Below, piece by piece: positions 32,662-41,313 of a stretch of 64,000 nucleotides of DNA; the first letter of the stretch is position 1; each line of letters begins with the position of its first letter. The notes below the pieces were generated by a model, which made no database searches, had not been told where the DNA came from, and worked only from the letters and a program-made list of their open reading frames with translations. The translations under genes were made by a program, and so were the position numbers. Source of the stretch: Variovorax sp. Root318D1 (GTDB taxonomy: Bacteria > Pseudomonadota > Gammaproteobacteria > Burkholderiales > Burkholderiaceae_C); contig NZ_LMCQ01000024.1 in NCBI RefSeq assembly GCF_001424835.1, positions 376,927 to 440,926 of the forward strand, read 5' to 3'.

Positions 32662-34092
32662 TTAGTTGTCCTGCGAGGCCCAGTCGACCAGCGCGTCGAA
32701 CGCAGCGCGCGCAGCCCCCGCGTTCTCGCCGTTGGCAATGGCCACCAGCACGTAGCGCCGGCCGCTCGCGCCGTGCACGTACCCGGCCACACCGGCCGAA
32801 TCGCGCAGAGAGCCCGTCTTCAAGTGGGCCGCGCCGCCCGAGCGCAACGCGCGCCTTTTCAGCGTGCCATCCACGCCCGAGGCGGGCAGCGACGACACCA
32901 GCTCCGGCATCACCGGCGAGCGCCACGCCACCTGCAGCATCTTGCCGAGCGCCGCCGCGCTGATGCGCTCGTCGCGTGACAGGCCGGAGCCGTTGTCGAA
33001 CACCGGCGGCGCCTCGCCAGTGCCGATGCGGTCGCGCCACCACTGGCCCAGTGCGCTGCGCGAGGCCTCGAAGCTGCCGCGGTTCTTCTGCGTGAGCCCG
33101 ATCGTGAGGAACAGCTGCTGCGCCATCACGTTGTTGCTGTACTTGTTGATGTCGCGCACCACTTCCGCGAGCGGCGGCGATGCGAATTCGAAGGCCGGCC
33201 GGAGGCCCGCTGGCACCCGGCCTTCGCGCATCTGGCCGCCGACGCGGCCGCCCATCTCGGCCCACAGCCCGCCGATGGCGCGCAGGCCGTAGGTGCGCGG
33301 GTCGGCGTACGCCACGGCCCAGCTTTTTTCGCCGCAGGCGGCCGGAAGCGCACCCGTGAATCGGATGCGGTTCGGATCGCTGAAGTCGGGCTTGATCGCC
33401 GCGCGCCAGTCGCCGCATTCGCCCGGCGCGAGCGCCACTGTGGGCTGCATCGACACGCTGGCCAGCGGTGGCTCGTAGCTCACGCGCGCCTGCTGGCCGC
33501 CGCGTTCGGGCGTGAAGGTCATGTTGACCGACTTGAAGTTGACCAGCAGTGCGTCGGGCGAGGCGTTGTAGGGCCGCAGCGGCTCGCCGTCGAAGGCACC
33601 AGGGTCGTTCTCGATCGTGTTCTCGAAGGCGCTGCGGTCGAGCACGATGTCGCCGCTCACGGTGGTGATGCCCAGGCCCTGCACACGCCGCAGCAGCAGC
33701 CAGGCGCGTTCCAGCACCAGCTTGGGATCGCCCTGGCCCTTGATGTAGAGATTGCCATTGAGCACGCCGTTGCTCACCGTGCCGTCGACGTAGACCGGCG
33801 TGCTCCAGCTGTAGGCCGGACCCAGCAGGTCGAGCGCGGCATAGGTGGTCACCACCTTCATGATCGATGCCGGGTTGACCTGTACCTGCGAGCGCCAGGC
33901 CAGCCGGGGCGGGCGCACGCCGTCGGCGTCGGCAACAAGCATCGTCACCGAATCGCGCGGCACCTTGGCGCGCGCGAGGGCAGTCTCCACTTCGGTCGGG
34001 AAAGCTTGCTGGGCAAAGGCACTCGAGGCTGCCCATGCGGTCAAGGACAGGGCGCAGGCGGTACGAAGGAAGGAGCGGCGAAGAAGACGCAT
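32662..34092 (-). CDS. dacB: D-alanyl-D-alanine carboxypeptidase/endopeptidase (PBP4 family)
   Basis: A periplasmic penicillin-binding protein of the S13/PBP4 class, which trims or cleaves peptidoglycan cross-links. The 476-residue precursor has a signal peptide cleaved near AFA-QQ (residue 27), the catalytic SIMK (S76, K79), the SNN motif (KYSNNVMAQ) and KTGS (HLKTGSLRD), so it should be active. The ATG at 34092 is preferred over one nine codons upstream because it gives the better signal sequence. nudK ends 7 bases before its start and may be co-transcribed. Confidence 0.95.
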   Translation of the reverse strand: MRLLRRSFLRTACALSLTAWAASSAFAQQAFPTEVETALARAKVPRDSVTMLVADADGVRPPRLAWRSQVQVNPASIMKVVTTYAALDLLGPAYSWSTPVYVDGTVSNGVLNGNLYIKGQGDPKLVLERAWLLLRRVQGLGITTVSGDIVLDRSAFENTIENDPGAFDGEPLRPYNASPDALLVNFKSVNMTFTPERGGQQARVSYEPPLASVSMQPTVALAPGECGDWRAAIKPDFSDPNRIRFTGALPAACGEKSWAVAYADPRTYGLRAIGGLWAEMGGRVGGQMREGRVPAGLRPAFEFASPPLAEVVRDINKYSNNVMAQQLFLTIGLTQKNRGSFEASRSALGQWWRDRIGTGEAPPVFDNGSGLSRDERISAAALGKMLQVAWRSPVMPELVSSLPASGVDGTLKRRALRSGGAAHLKTGSLRDSAGVAGYVHGASGRRYVLVAIANGENAGAARAAFDALVDWASQDN

Positions 34093-34099
34093 CGGCCGA

Positions 34100-34687
34100 T
34101 TATCTCGGCGCGAATACATGCAACTGCGCGTGATACAGCAGCATCACCGTCTTGGCGTCGACGATTCGACCGTCCGCCACCATGGCCAGCGCTTCGTCGA
34201 TGCCTAGCTCCAGTACCTCGATGTCCTCACCCTCGTCGGCCAGCCCGCCGCCGTCGCCGATACGCATCGAAGGGTCGTATTCGGCAATGAAGAAGTGCAG
34301 CTTTTCGGTGACCGAGCCCGGGCTCATGAAGGCTTCGAGGATCTTGTGCACGGCGCCGAGCCTATAGCCCAGTTCTTCCTCCACCTCGGCGCGAATGCGC
34401 TCCTCGGGGGCGGCGTTGTCGAGCAGGCCGGCCGCCGCCTCGATCAGCAGGTCTTCATGCCCGTTGACGAAGGCGGGATAGCGGAACTGCTTCGTCAACA
34501 GCACTGTGCGCTGCGCCAGGTTGTATGGAAGCAGCGTAGCGCCGTTGCCGCGGTCGTAGGTTTCGCGGTGCATGCGCTGCCACTGGCCGTCGTTGCGCCG
34601 CCAGTCGAAGGCGGTGGTCTTCAGCGTGTACCAGTTGTTGGAAAGCAGGGTGACTTCGTGCACCCGGACGCGGTCTTGAAGTTTCAT
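34100..34687 (-). CDS. nudK: Nudix hydrolase, GDP-mannose pyrophosphatase NudK type
   Basis: A 195-residue Nudix protein close to NudK by its N-terminal part (VTLLSNNWYTLK, the strand FDWRRNDGQWQ) and by the box GLLDNAAPEERIRAEVEEEL. The Nudix signature is slightly degenerate: the conserved basic residue before EUxEE is Ala, but the metal-binding Glu cluster EVEEELG is intact. NudK hydrolyses GDP-mannose and related nucleotide sugars; the substrate here is inferred. Start at 34687, divergent from the DeoR gene with operator-like repeats between. Confidence 0.82.
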   Translation of the reverse strand: MKLQDRVRVHEVTLLSNNWYTLKTTAFDWRRNDGQWQRMHRETYDRGNGATLLPYNLAQRTVLLTKQFRYPAFVNGHEDLLIEAAAGLLDNAAPEERIRAEVEEELGYRLGAVHKILEAFMSPGSVTEKLHFFIAEYDPSMRIGDGGGLADEGEDIEVLELGIDEALAMVADGRIVDAKTVMLLYHAQLHVFAPR

Positions 34688-34702
34688 GGCACGCAGCTTA
34701 TG

Positions 34703-34743
34703 CGCAAATTCGTGCAGAAACAAGAAAATTCGTGCAATTTGCG
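34703..34743. promoter_or_regulatory. Operator-like repeats between nudK and the DeoR-type gene
   Basis: Two exact direct repeats AAATTCGTGCA (34706-34716 and 34726-34736) spaced 20 bases apart, nested in an inverted repeat CGCAAATT (34703-34710) / AATTTGCG (34736-34743). The spacing places both copies on the same helix face. They lie between the divergent starts of nudK and the DeoR-family gene, so autoregulation by that DeoR protein is the likely purpose (inference). Confidence 0.6.
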
Positions 34744-34766
34744 GGCTTGCCCGCTACCATCGGCCG

Positions 34767-35531
34767 ATGCTCACCCGCCAGCGCAAGCAACACATCCTCT
34801 CGGTCCTGCAGCGCGACGGCAACGTCGTCGCCAAGTCGCTCAGCGAGGAGCTTGCGCTGTCGGAAGACACCATTCGCCGCGACTTGCGCGAGCTGGCGGC
34901 CGAGGGCCTGCTGCAGCGCGTGCATGGCGGCGCGCTGCCGCTCGCCAGGGCCGAAGCCGATTTCGCGGGCCGGCTGCACCTCGCAACGGCGGAGAAGGTG
35001 GCCATCGGCCGTGCCGCGGCGCGCCTGGTGCGGGCTGGGCAGGTGGTGTTCATCGACGGCGGCACCACGGCCGTCCAGATGGCGCGGCACCTGCCGAAGA
35101 ACCTGCGCGCCACCGTGGTCACGCACAGCCCGTCGGTCGCGGTCGAGCTGGTGGGCCACGCCGACGTCGAGGTGGTGCTGATCGGCGGGCGCCTCTTCAG
35201 GCATTCGATGGTGGCGGTGGGCGCGGCGGCGATGGACGCCATCTCGCGCATCCACGCCGACACCTGCTTCCTGGGTGTGACCGGCGTGCATGCCGAAGCC
35301 GGGCTGACCACCGGCGATGCCGAGGAGGCCGCGATCAAGCGCGCGCTCATGGCCGCCGCGGCCGAGACGGTGGTGCTGGCCTCGTCGGAAAAGATCGGCG
35401 CCGCCTCGGCCTGGATGGTCAACCCCGTGTCGGCGGCCACCCGCCTGCTGGTGTCGCCGGAAACGCCGGAGACCGCGCTGGCGCCGCTGCGCAAGGCGGG
35501 GCTCGACATCCTTCGCAGCGACGGCGGCTGA
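34767..35531 (+). CDS. DeoR-family transcriptional regulator
   Basis: A 254-residue DeoR-type repressor: N-terminal helix-turn-helix (RQRKQHILSVLQRDG, LALSEDTIRRDLREL, VHGGALPL) and a C-terminal sugar-phosphate-isomerase-like sensor domain (VVFIDGGTTAVQMARHLP). Such proteins usually respond to a sugar phosphate and control sugar use. Neighbours are nudK (nucleotide sugar, divergent) and a DMT transporter downstream; no classical sugar kinase is adjacent, so the effector is unclear. The ATG at 34767 follows the repeat operator. Confidence 0.9.
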   Translation: MLTRQRKQHILSVLQRDGNVVAKSLSEELALSEDTIRRDLRELAAEGLLQRVHGGALPLARAEADFAGRLHLATAEKVAIGRAAARLVRAGQVVFIDGGTTAVQMARHLPKNLRATVVTHSPSVAVELVGHADVEVVLIGGRLFRHSMVAVGAAAMDAISRIHADTCFLGVTGVHAEAGLTTGDAEEAAIKRALMAAAAETVVLASSEKIGAASAWMVNPVSAATRLLVSPETPETALAPLRKAGLDILRSDGG

Positions 35532-35597
35532 TCGCCGCATTCGGCGACGATTCGCCCCTGGCCGGCGCGGCCAAGGGCGGGCCCTCGATAATGGGGG

Positions 35598-36620
35598 ATG
35601 CCCGCCATGCCCCGCCTCTCGCCCCGCACGCTCGGCATCGGAGCGGCCGTGGTCACCGTGCTGGTCTGGACGGCCTTCATCGTGATCGCCCGGGCCTCGG
35701 CCGCGCGCTCGCTCACCCCGTTCGACCTGGCGCTGGCGCGCATCTGCGGCGCCAGCTTGGTGCTGGTGCCCTGGGGCGCCTGGATGGTCATGAAAGACCT
35801 CCGGCAAAAGGACGGCACCACTGCCTCCTCGCTCTTCGGCCTCTCGCCCCTGTCGCTGCGCGTGACCGCCAGCGCCGGCATCTTAGGCGGCGTGGCCTAT
35901 GCCGCGCTGGCCTACAGCGGCTTCTTCTTCGCGCCGGCCGGGCACGCCTCGGTGCTGATGCCCGGCAGCCTGCCGCTGTGGACCACGCTGCTGGCCGCGC
36001 TGGTGCTGCGCGACCGCATCACGCCCGCCCGCGCTTTCGGGCTGGCGCTGATCGTGGCCGGCGATCTGGTGGTCGGCGGGCGCAGCCTGCTGCATGCCTT
36101 CGAGGGCGGCGAGGTATGGAAGGGCGACCTGCTCTTCATGTCGGCCGCGTTCTGCTGGGCCTGCTACAGCGTGGTGGCGCGCCGCCGTGGGCTCGACGCC
36201 GTGCGCGCGACCATCGCCATCACCGTCTTCGCGCTGCTGACCTATGTGCCCGTGTACAGCCTGCTGGTGGCGGGCGGTGCGGTGGCGAGCCGCATCGGTT
36301 CGGCACCGTGGGGCGAGGTGGCGTTCCAGATGCTGTTCCAGGGCGTGGGCTCGGTCGTCATCTCGGGCATCACGTTCACGAAGATGATCCAGTACTTCGG
36401 ACCGGTGCGCAGCACCATGATCACGGCGCTCGTGCCCGGACTCTCGGCCTTCGGCGCAGTGATCTGGCTGGACGAGCCGCTGCAATGGAACCTGATGGCC
36501 GGCCTGCTGCTGGTGACCGCCGGCATCCTGTTCGGCGTGCAGAAATCGGCAAATTCCGGCGCCCGCCATGCCGCGATGCCCGCGGTTCCAGTCACCGGCA
36601 TGGGACGACGCGATGCTTAA
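35598..36620 (+). CDS. EamA/DMT-family transporter
   Basis: A 340-residue inner-membrane protein with about ten membrane helices and the duplicated EamA pattern (VLVWTAFIVIARASA in the first half, SAAFCWACYSVVARR in the second). Members export or import amino acids and other metabolites; the substrate is unknown. It lies 66 bases after the DeoR gene. Its C-terminal tail overlaps the start of tsaB by eight bases. Confidence 0.85.
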   Translation: MPAMPRLSPRTLGIGAAVVTVLVWTAFIVIARASAARSLTPFDLALARICGASLVLVPWGAWMVMKDLRQKDGTTASSLFGLSPLSLRVTASAGILGGVAYAALAYSGFFFAPAGHASVLMPGSLPLWTTLLAALVLRDRITPARAFGLALIVAGDLVVGGRSLLHAFEGGEVWKGDLLFMSAAFCWACYSVVARRRGLDAVRATIAITVFALLTYVPVYSLLVAGGAVASRIGSAPWGEVAFQMLFQGVGSVVISGITFTKMIQYFGPVRSTMITALVPGLSAFGAVIWLDEPLQWNLMAGLLLVTAGILFGVQKSANSGARHAAMPAVPVTGMGRRDA

Positions 36621-37341
36621 GCTCCTGGCTTTCGACACCAGCACCGAACACCTGTCCGTGGCGGTGCGCCACGGCGAACGCCTGTTCACGCACAGCGGCG
36701 CCGGTGGCGCCCAGGCGTCGAGCACGCTGATCCCGCTCATCCTGCAATTGCTGGCCGAGGCCGGGCTCGAACTGGCCGCGCTGGACGCCATTGCCTTCGG
36801 CCGCGGGCCGGGCTCCTTCACGGGCCTGCGCACCGCCTGCTCGGTGGCGCAGGGCCTGGCCTTCGGGTCCGGCGTGCGGCTGCTGCCTGTCGACACGCTG
36901 CTGGCTGTGGCCGAGGAGGCCCGTCACACGTTCGGCGCCCGCCAGGTGGTGGCCGCGCTCGACGCGCGCATGGACCAGCTCTATGCCGCGCGCTACGATT
37001 TCGACGGTGGCGGTGCGCTCGGCGCCCTGCAAGGCGATGGCGGCGAGCCGCTGCTGCTCGCGCCCGAAGCGCTCGACGTGCCCGCCGGCTGGTGCCTTGC
37101 CGGCAACGCTTTTGCCGCCTACGGCACGCGCCTGGCGCCCGCCGCGGCGCGCCACGAAGTACTGCCGACCGCCGCCGCCATGCTTCGCCTCGCGCCCGCG
37201 CTGCTGGCTGCCGGCCGCACAGTGGACGCGGCACATGCCTGGCCGCTCTATGTTCGCGATAAAGTGGCGCAAACGACCGATGAGCGTGCTGCCATCAAGG
37301 CGGCTGCCGTCGCGGTTTCACCACCTGTTGTCAAACCATGA
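36613..37341 (+). CDS. tsaB: tRNA threonylcarbamoyladenosine biosynthesis protein TsaB
   Basis: A 242-residue TsaB, the ASKHA-fold partner of TsaD and TsaE in t6A formation. It has LLAFDTSTEHLSVAV at the start and GRGPGSFTGLR near residue 60. The ATG at 36613 is preferred over in-frame codons upstream, which lie within the transporter gene. rimI begins four bases before its stop, the usual tsaB-rimI pairing in proteobacteria. Confidence 0.95.
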   Translation: MLKLLAFDTSTEHLSVAVRHGERLFTHSGAGGAQASSTLIPLILQLLAEAGLELAALDAIAFGRGPGSFTGLRTACSVAQGLAFGSGVRLLPVDTLLAVAEEARHTFGARQVVAALDARMDQLYAARYDFDGGGALGALQGDGGEPLLLAPEALDVPAGWCLAGNAFAAYGTRLAPAAARHEVLPTAAAMLRLAPALLAAGRTVDAAHAWPLYVRDKVAQTTDERAAIKAAAVAVSPPVVKP

Positions 37342-37880
37342 GCGCCGTTCTTCAGCCTGTCGAAGCCCGCCTCGAACCGCTCACTGTCGAGCGGCTCGAT
37401 GCCGTCTGCGCGGTCGAACAGACGGCCTACAGCCATCCGTGGACCCGGGCGAATTTCATCGATTCCATGGCGGTGGGCTACCACTGCCAATGCCTCTTGG
37501 CGCCCGTTTCCGTGCCCGAGCTGAACACGCCGGTGACGATGCTCGGCGAAACGCTGATCGGCTATTTCGTCGCCATGAAGGGCGTGGACGAAGTGCATCT
37601 GCTCAACTTCACGGTGGCGCCGGCGTTCCAGCGCCAGGGATGGGCGCCGCTGATGCTCGCCGCGCTGACCGGATGGTCGCGCGGCGAAGGCGCGCTATGG
37701 CTCTGGCTCGAAGTGCGCCAGAGCAACCAGCGTGCGCTCGACGTCTACGTGCGCCAGGGTTTCCGCAGTGTCGGCGTGCGCAAGGGCTACTACCCGGCCC
37801 ATGACAACAAGCGCGAAGACGCCGTGGTCATGAGCCTGCGACTGAATGAAACAGGCTCCGCCTGGGGAGCTTTGCGATGA
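37338..37880 (+). CDS. rimI: Ribosomal-protein-alanine acetyltransferase RimI
   Basis: A 180-residue GNAT-fold acetyltransferase. The acetyl-CoA loop is VAPAFQRQGWAPLML, and WLEVRQSNQRALDVYVRQGF with VGVRKGYYP is the RimI-type C-terminal block. RimI acetylates the N-terminus of ribosomal protein S18. Its start overlaps the tsaB stop, and its stop overlaps the start of the glycosylase-like gene, so tsaB-rimI-UDG-like form a coupled unit. The insertion around residues 55-75 is slightly longer than in E. coli RimI. Confidence 0.93.
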   Translation: MSAVLQPVEARLEPLTVERLDAVCAVEQTAYSHPWTRANFIDSMAVGYHCQCLLAPVSVPELNTPVTMLGETLIGYFVAMKGVDEVHLLNFTVAPAFQRQGWAPLMLAALTGWSRGEGALWLWLEVRQSNQRALDVYVRQGFRSVGVRKGYYPAHDNKREDAVVMSLRLNETGSAWGALR

Positions 37881-38656
37881 GCGCGGTACAGACATTGAAG
37901 CTCGATGCGCGCCAGCGCGCGATGCTCGACGAAATGGGCGTGAAGGTCTGGTGGCCGATGCCCGAAGTGGCCGAGGCGCCAAGGGTCGCCGTGGAAACGA
38001 AAGCGGTTGCCGTGGAGCCGCCGCCGGTTGAAGAAACGCGCGAACGCTTCGTCGCCGAGGCGCCCGCCCCGGCCGCAAGGCCCGCTGCGGCAACGGCCCC
38101 GGCGGCCCGCCCCGCGGCCGCGCCGATCGCCCATGGCGCCGCGGTGCTGGTCGAGGCGCCCCGCCGCCTTTACGCCGAGGCCGGAACCGGGCCAGCCCAG
38201 GGCGGCTGGATCGTCGTGGCCGACATGCCGCCCGAGGCCGACGGCCGCCACGGCGAGCCCTTTGCGGGCGATGCGGGCAAGCTGCTCGACAACATGCTGC
38301 GCGCCCTCAAGCTGCACGACGGCAAGACGCCGGTGCACCTGATGCGCACGCACCGCGGCGTGGCCGCCGGCCAGCCCGGCAGCCCGCGGCCGATGTCCGA
38401 GGCCTTCGAGGAACATGCCGCCGCACTGGCGCCGACGTTGGTGCTCGCCATGGGACCGCTGGCCGCGCAAAGCCTGATGCAAAGCGCCGATCCGCTCGGC
38501 AAATTGCGCGGACGCGCCGTGCCGCTGGCGTCGATCCAGGGCGTATCGGTGGTGGCGACCTACCACCCGGCGTACCTGCTGCGAAACCCCGCCGACAAGG
38601 CGCGCGCCTGGGCCGATCTCTGTCTGGCCGCTGAGCAGCAAACGCCGTCGAATTAA
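37877..38656 (+). CDS. Uracil-DNA-glycosylase-fold protein lacking Fe-S cysteines
   Basis: A 259-residue protein whose C-terminal half (about 100-250) follows the family 4 uracil-DNA glycosylase pattern: GEPFAGDAGKLLDNML (126-141), LAMGPLAAQSLM and YHPAYLLRNPADKARAW (229-245). The four cysteines that hold the Fe-S cluster in family 4 are absent (the only Cys is C249), and the catalytic GExPG loop reads ADMPPEADG (115-123). A low-complexity Ala/Pro linker occupies about residues 40-90. It may be a Fe-S-free derivative or an inactive paralogue. Position after tsaB-rimI is typical for the family in Burkholderiales. Confidence 0.72.
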   Translation: MSAVQTLKLDARQRAMLDEMGVKVWWPMPEVAEAPRVAVETKAVAVEPPPVEETRERFVAEAPAPAARPAAATAPAARPAAAPIAHGAAVLVEAPRRLYAEAGTGPAQGGWIVVADMPPEADGRHGEPFAGDAGKLLDNMLRALKLHDGKTPVHLMRTHRGVAAGQPGSPRPMSEAFEEHAAALAPTLVLAMGPLAAQSLMQSADPLGKLRGRAVPLASIQGVSVVATYHPAYLLRNPADKARAWADLCLAAEQQTPSN

Positions 38657-38689
38657 GGGCAAGCGGGTGGGTCCTTAAAATCAGGCCCC

Positions 38690-39514
38690 ATGACTTTCCT
38701 CGACAAGCTGGCCACCGCACAGCAAAAAAACGGTTCGTTGCTCTGCGTGGGGCTCGATCCGGAGCCAGCCAAGTTCCCGGGGCAGCTCAAGGGCGACGCG
38801 GGCCGCATCTATGACTTCTGCGCGCGCATCGTCGACGCCACGGCCGACCTGGTCATCGCCTTCAAGCCGCAGATCGCCTATTTCGCGGCCCACCGCGCCG
38901 AAGCCCAGCTCGAACAACTGATGGAGCACATGCGCCGCAATGCGCCCCATGTGCCCGTGATCCTTGACGCCAAGCGCGGCGACATCGGCACCACGGCCGA
39001 GCAATACGCCATCGAGGCCTTCGAGCGCTATGGCGCCGACGCGGTGACGCTGTCGCCCTTCATGGGCTTCGATTCGGTGGCGCCCTACCTCAAGCATGAA
39101 GGCAAGGGCGCCTTTTTGCTCTGCCGCACCAGCAACCCCGGCGGCTCCGACCTGCAGGGGCAGCGGCTGGCGGACATCGAGGGCCAGCCTTTCCTCTACG
39201 AGCACGTCGCCAAGCTGGCGCAGGGCCCGTGGAATCTCAACGGCCAGCTCGGCCTCGTTGTGGGCGCCACCTATCCGGCGGAGATCGAACGCGTGCGCGA
39301 ACTCGCGCCCACGGTGCCGCTGCTGATTCCGGGTGTCGGCGCCCAGGGCGGCGATGCAGTGGCCACGGTGCGTGCCGGCTGGCGCGCCGATGCGCCGATC
39401 ATCGTGAACTCGTCGCGCGCCATCATCTATGCCTCGTCGGGCGAAGACTTTGCCGCTGCGGCGAAGAGCGCCGCTCGAGCTACGCGCGACGCGCTGGAAG
39501 CCGCCAAGCCCTGA
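38690..39514 (+). CDS. pyrF: Orotidine 5'-phosphate decarboxylase
   Basis: Last step of UMP synthesis. The 274-residue protein is of the longer bacterial type 2 form: LLCVGLDPEP at the start, the catalytic ILDAKRGDIGTTAEQYA (D93, K95, D98), and the phosphate loop LIPGVGAQGGD. The ATG at 38690 fits the family. It converges with the HTH regulator, 16 bases between the stops. Confidence 0.96.
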   Translation: MTFLDKLATAQQKNGSLLCVGLDPEPAKFPGQLKGDAGRIYDFCARIVDATADLVIAFKPQIAYFAAHRAEAQLEQLMEHMRRNAPHVPVILDAKRGDIGTTAEQYAIEAFERYGADAVTLSPFMGFDSVAPYLKHEGKGAFLLCRTSNPGGSDLQGQRLADIEGQPFLYEHVAKLAQGPWNLNGQLGLVVGATYPAEIERVRELAPTVPLLIPGVGAQGGDAVATVRAGWRADAPIIVNSSRAIIYASSGEDFAAAAKSAARATRDALEAAKP

Positions 39515-39530
39515 AAGCAAACGTTGGTCG

Positions 39531-40265
39531 TCAGGCGCGGCGAAGCCGGGTGAAGGCTTCGAATTCCCAATTGCGCATGCCCAGCAGCAGCGTGTAGCCC
39601 TCCCGGTCTTTTGCCGAGAGCTTCTGGTCCGTCTGGTGCTGCTGCGCAAAGTCCTGCGCCACGCGCTGCAGCCGGTCGAGGAACGCCGGCGCCAGCGAAC
39701 GGCTGATCGAGCCGTGCACCAGCAGCAGCCCTTCGGCCGGGCCGTCGAAGCCGCCGCGGTAGTAGTCGAGCACCACGTTCTCCCGAAAGAACTCCATCAC
39801 CGGGCCGTGCGGCCGCCAGCGGAAGGTCTTGGCCAGCTTCAGCCGGTAGCGGTTGAGCGGGCGCAGCTCGATGATGCCGATGCGGTCCAGCTGTGCCAGA
39901 AAGCCGATGCATTCCGCCTCGCTGATCCGGTACGAAGACACGATCTGCTCCAGCGTCCACTGGCTCAGCACGCTGATCGCCACCAGCAGCAGCTTCTTGT
40001 CCTTGACCACCGCTTTTTCCTGCTCCTGCGTGAGCTCCTTCAAGAGCGGCTGGGCATCGGCCACGCGGCGCGCCAGCTCGGCAAAGTCGATCTTGAGCGC
40101 GCGGCAGATGGCGTCGACGCGGGACAGCGGCATGTCGCTCTTGGCCAGCATGCGCTTGACGCTGGATTCGGCCATGTCGAGCGACCGCGCCAGGTCGGCA
40201 TAGGTCATGCGGGCGCTCTTGAGTTCGTTCTTCAGGGCTTGGACGAGGTCGACGGTGGTGCTCAT
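39531..40265 (-). CDS. Cro/C1-type HTH transcriptional regulator
   Basis: A 244-residue protein with an N-terminal helix-turn-helix (MTYADLARSLDMAESSVKRM, about residues 18-50) and a C-terminal part of about 170 residues without a known ligand motif (YRISEAECIGFLAQLDRIGI suggests a second winged-helix-like segment). The family is common in Comamonadaceae and is annotated only as a regulator. The ATG at 40265 is preferred; the longer frame upstream has no ribosome site. Divergent from the CREST-type membrane protein, with 140 bases between the starts. Confidence 0.8.
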   Translation of the reverse strand: MSTTVDLVQALKNELKSARMTYADLARSLDMAESSVKRMLAKSDMPLSRVDAICRALKIDFAELARRVADAQPLLKELTQEQEKAVVKDKKLLLVAISVLSQWTLEQIVSSYRISEAECIGFLAQLDRIGIIELRPLNRYRLKLAKTFRWRPHGPVMEFFRENVVLDYYRGGFDGPAEGLLLVHGSISRSLAPAFLDRLQRVAQDFAQQHQTDQKLSAKDREGYTLLLGMRNWEFEAFTRLRRA

Positions 40266-40405
40266 GAAAGTAGCTTGCTGGCAAAGGGGTATTAAATGAA
40301 GATACCGAAAGGTGTGAATTAATGCCTCGTATCGATTCTCGATGCCTGTAGAGAGGCTGGCAACTAAATTCCGCGACTCGTACCACCCACCCAACGAGGA
40401 CCGCC

Positions 40406-41263
40406 ATGCTCCCGCCCACCCTCAGCCGCCGTGAACGCGGATTGCTTTTCACCTTTGCCCTGCTCGCGCTGGCTGCCCTCCTCGGGCCCGCGCTGCCGGC
40501 CGCCGACGTGGCGATCGCCTCGGTGTTTGCCGACAGCCGCGCCTGGTACGGCCTGCCCAACGCGATGGACGTGCTCAGCAATCTGCCCTTCGCGCTCGTC
40601 GGCTGCTGGGGCCTGTACCGGCTCCACCGGATCGACCGTGCCCATCAGCAGGCGCTGGCCGAATTCCCGCTGGCACCGCCGGCCAACGATCCGCCGGACA
40701 ACACGCTCGACTGCGCCTGGCTTTTCTTTGCGGGGCTGATTGCCACTGCCGCCGGCTCGGCCTTCTTTCACCTGATGCCCGACGCGTCCCGGCTCGCGGC
40801 CGACCGGGCCGGCATGGCGGTGGCGTTCGCCGGCCTGATCGGCATTGCGGTCTGCGAGCGCGTGAGCCAGCGTGCCGGCTGGCCGGCGGCCTGGTTCGTG
40901 CTGGCGGGCGGCCTGCTGGCGGCCGAGGTGTTCCATGAAAGCGGCAATGTCCTGCCCTGGGCGATCGTGCAGTTCGGCGGCATGGCCGTGGTGCTGACGC
41001 TGGCCCTGGCCACGCCGATGCGCGGCGCGGTCGGACTCAAGCTCGGCTGGGTGATCTTCTTCTATGTGCTGGCCAAGGGCTTCGAACTGGCCGACGAGCC
41101 GATCTACGAGATGACCGGGCAGCTGATTTCCGGCCACAGCCTCAAGCACCTGGCCGCATCGCTGGCCGGCCTGCCTGTGCTTGCGGCGCTCAGGAAGCTC
41201 GATATCGGCTGGCGGGCAACGTTGCTGCGGCACAATCCCGACGCAGCCGCCCTAACGACATAG
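40406..41263 (+). CDS. Multi-pass membrane protein of the CREST/alkaline-ceramidase type
   Basis: A 285-residue membrane protein with about seven helices. It carries the residues that define the CREST hydrolase superfamily: S118-x3-H122 (GSAFFHLM), D133 (AADRAG) and H244-x3-H248 (SGHSLKHLAAS), which in alkaline ceramidases coordinate a catalytic zinc. That supports an intramembrane amide- or ester-hydrolase role; ceramide itself is only one possibility in a bacterium. A ceramidase-like label is therefore tentative. It lies upstream of the MFS-acyltransferase fusion, hinting at lipid metabolism. Confidence 0.75.
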   Translation: MLPPTLSRRERGLLFTFALLALAALLGPALPAADVAIASVFADSRAWYGLPNAMDVLSNLPFALVGCWGLYRLHRIDRAHQQALAEFPLAPPANDPPDNTLDCAWLFFAGLIATAAGSAFFHLMPDASRLAADRAGMAVAFAGLIGIAVCERVSQRAGWPAAWFVLAGGLLAAEVFHESGNVLPWAIVQFGGMAVVLTLALATPMRGAVGLKLGWVIFFYVLAKGFELADEPIYEMTGQLISGHSLKHLAASLAGLPVLAALRKLDIGWRATLLRHNPDAAALTT

Positions 41264-41313
41264 GCTCTCCCCCGGGCAGCGTGTAGATAACAAGACAAGA
41301 GGAGTTGCTTCGA

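Noticed and set aside
34754..35881. Leftward open frames opposite the DeoR and EamA genes
   Set aside because: They overlap well-supported genes, and have no ribosome site or family motif.
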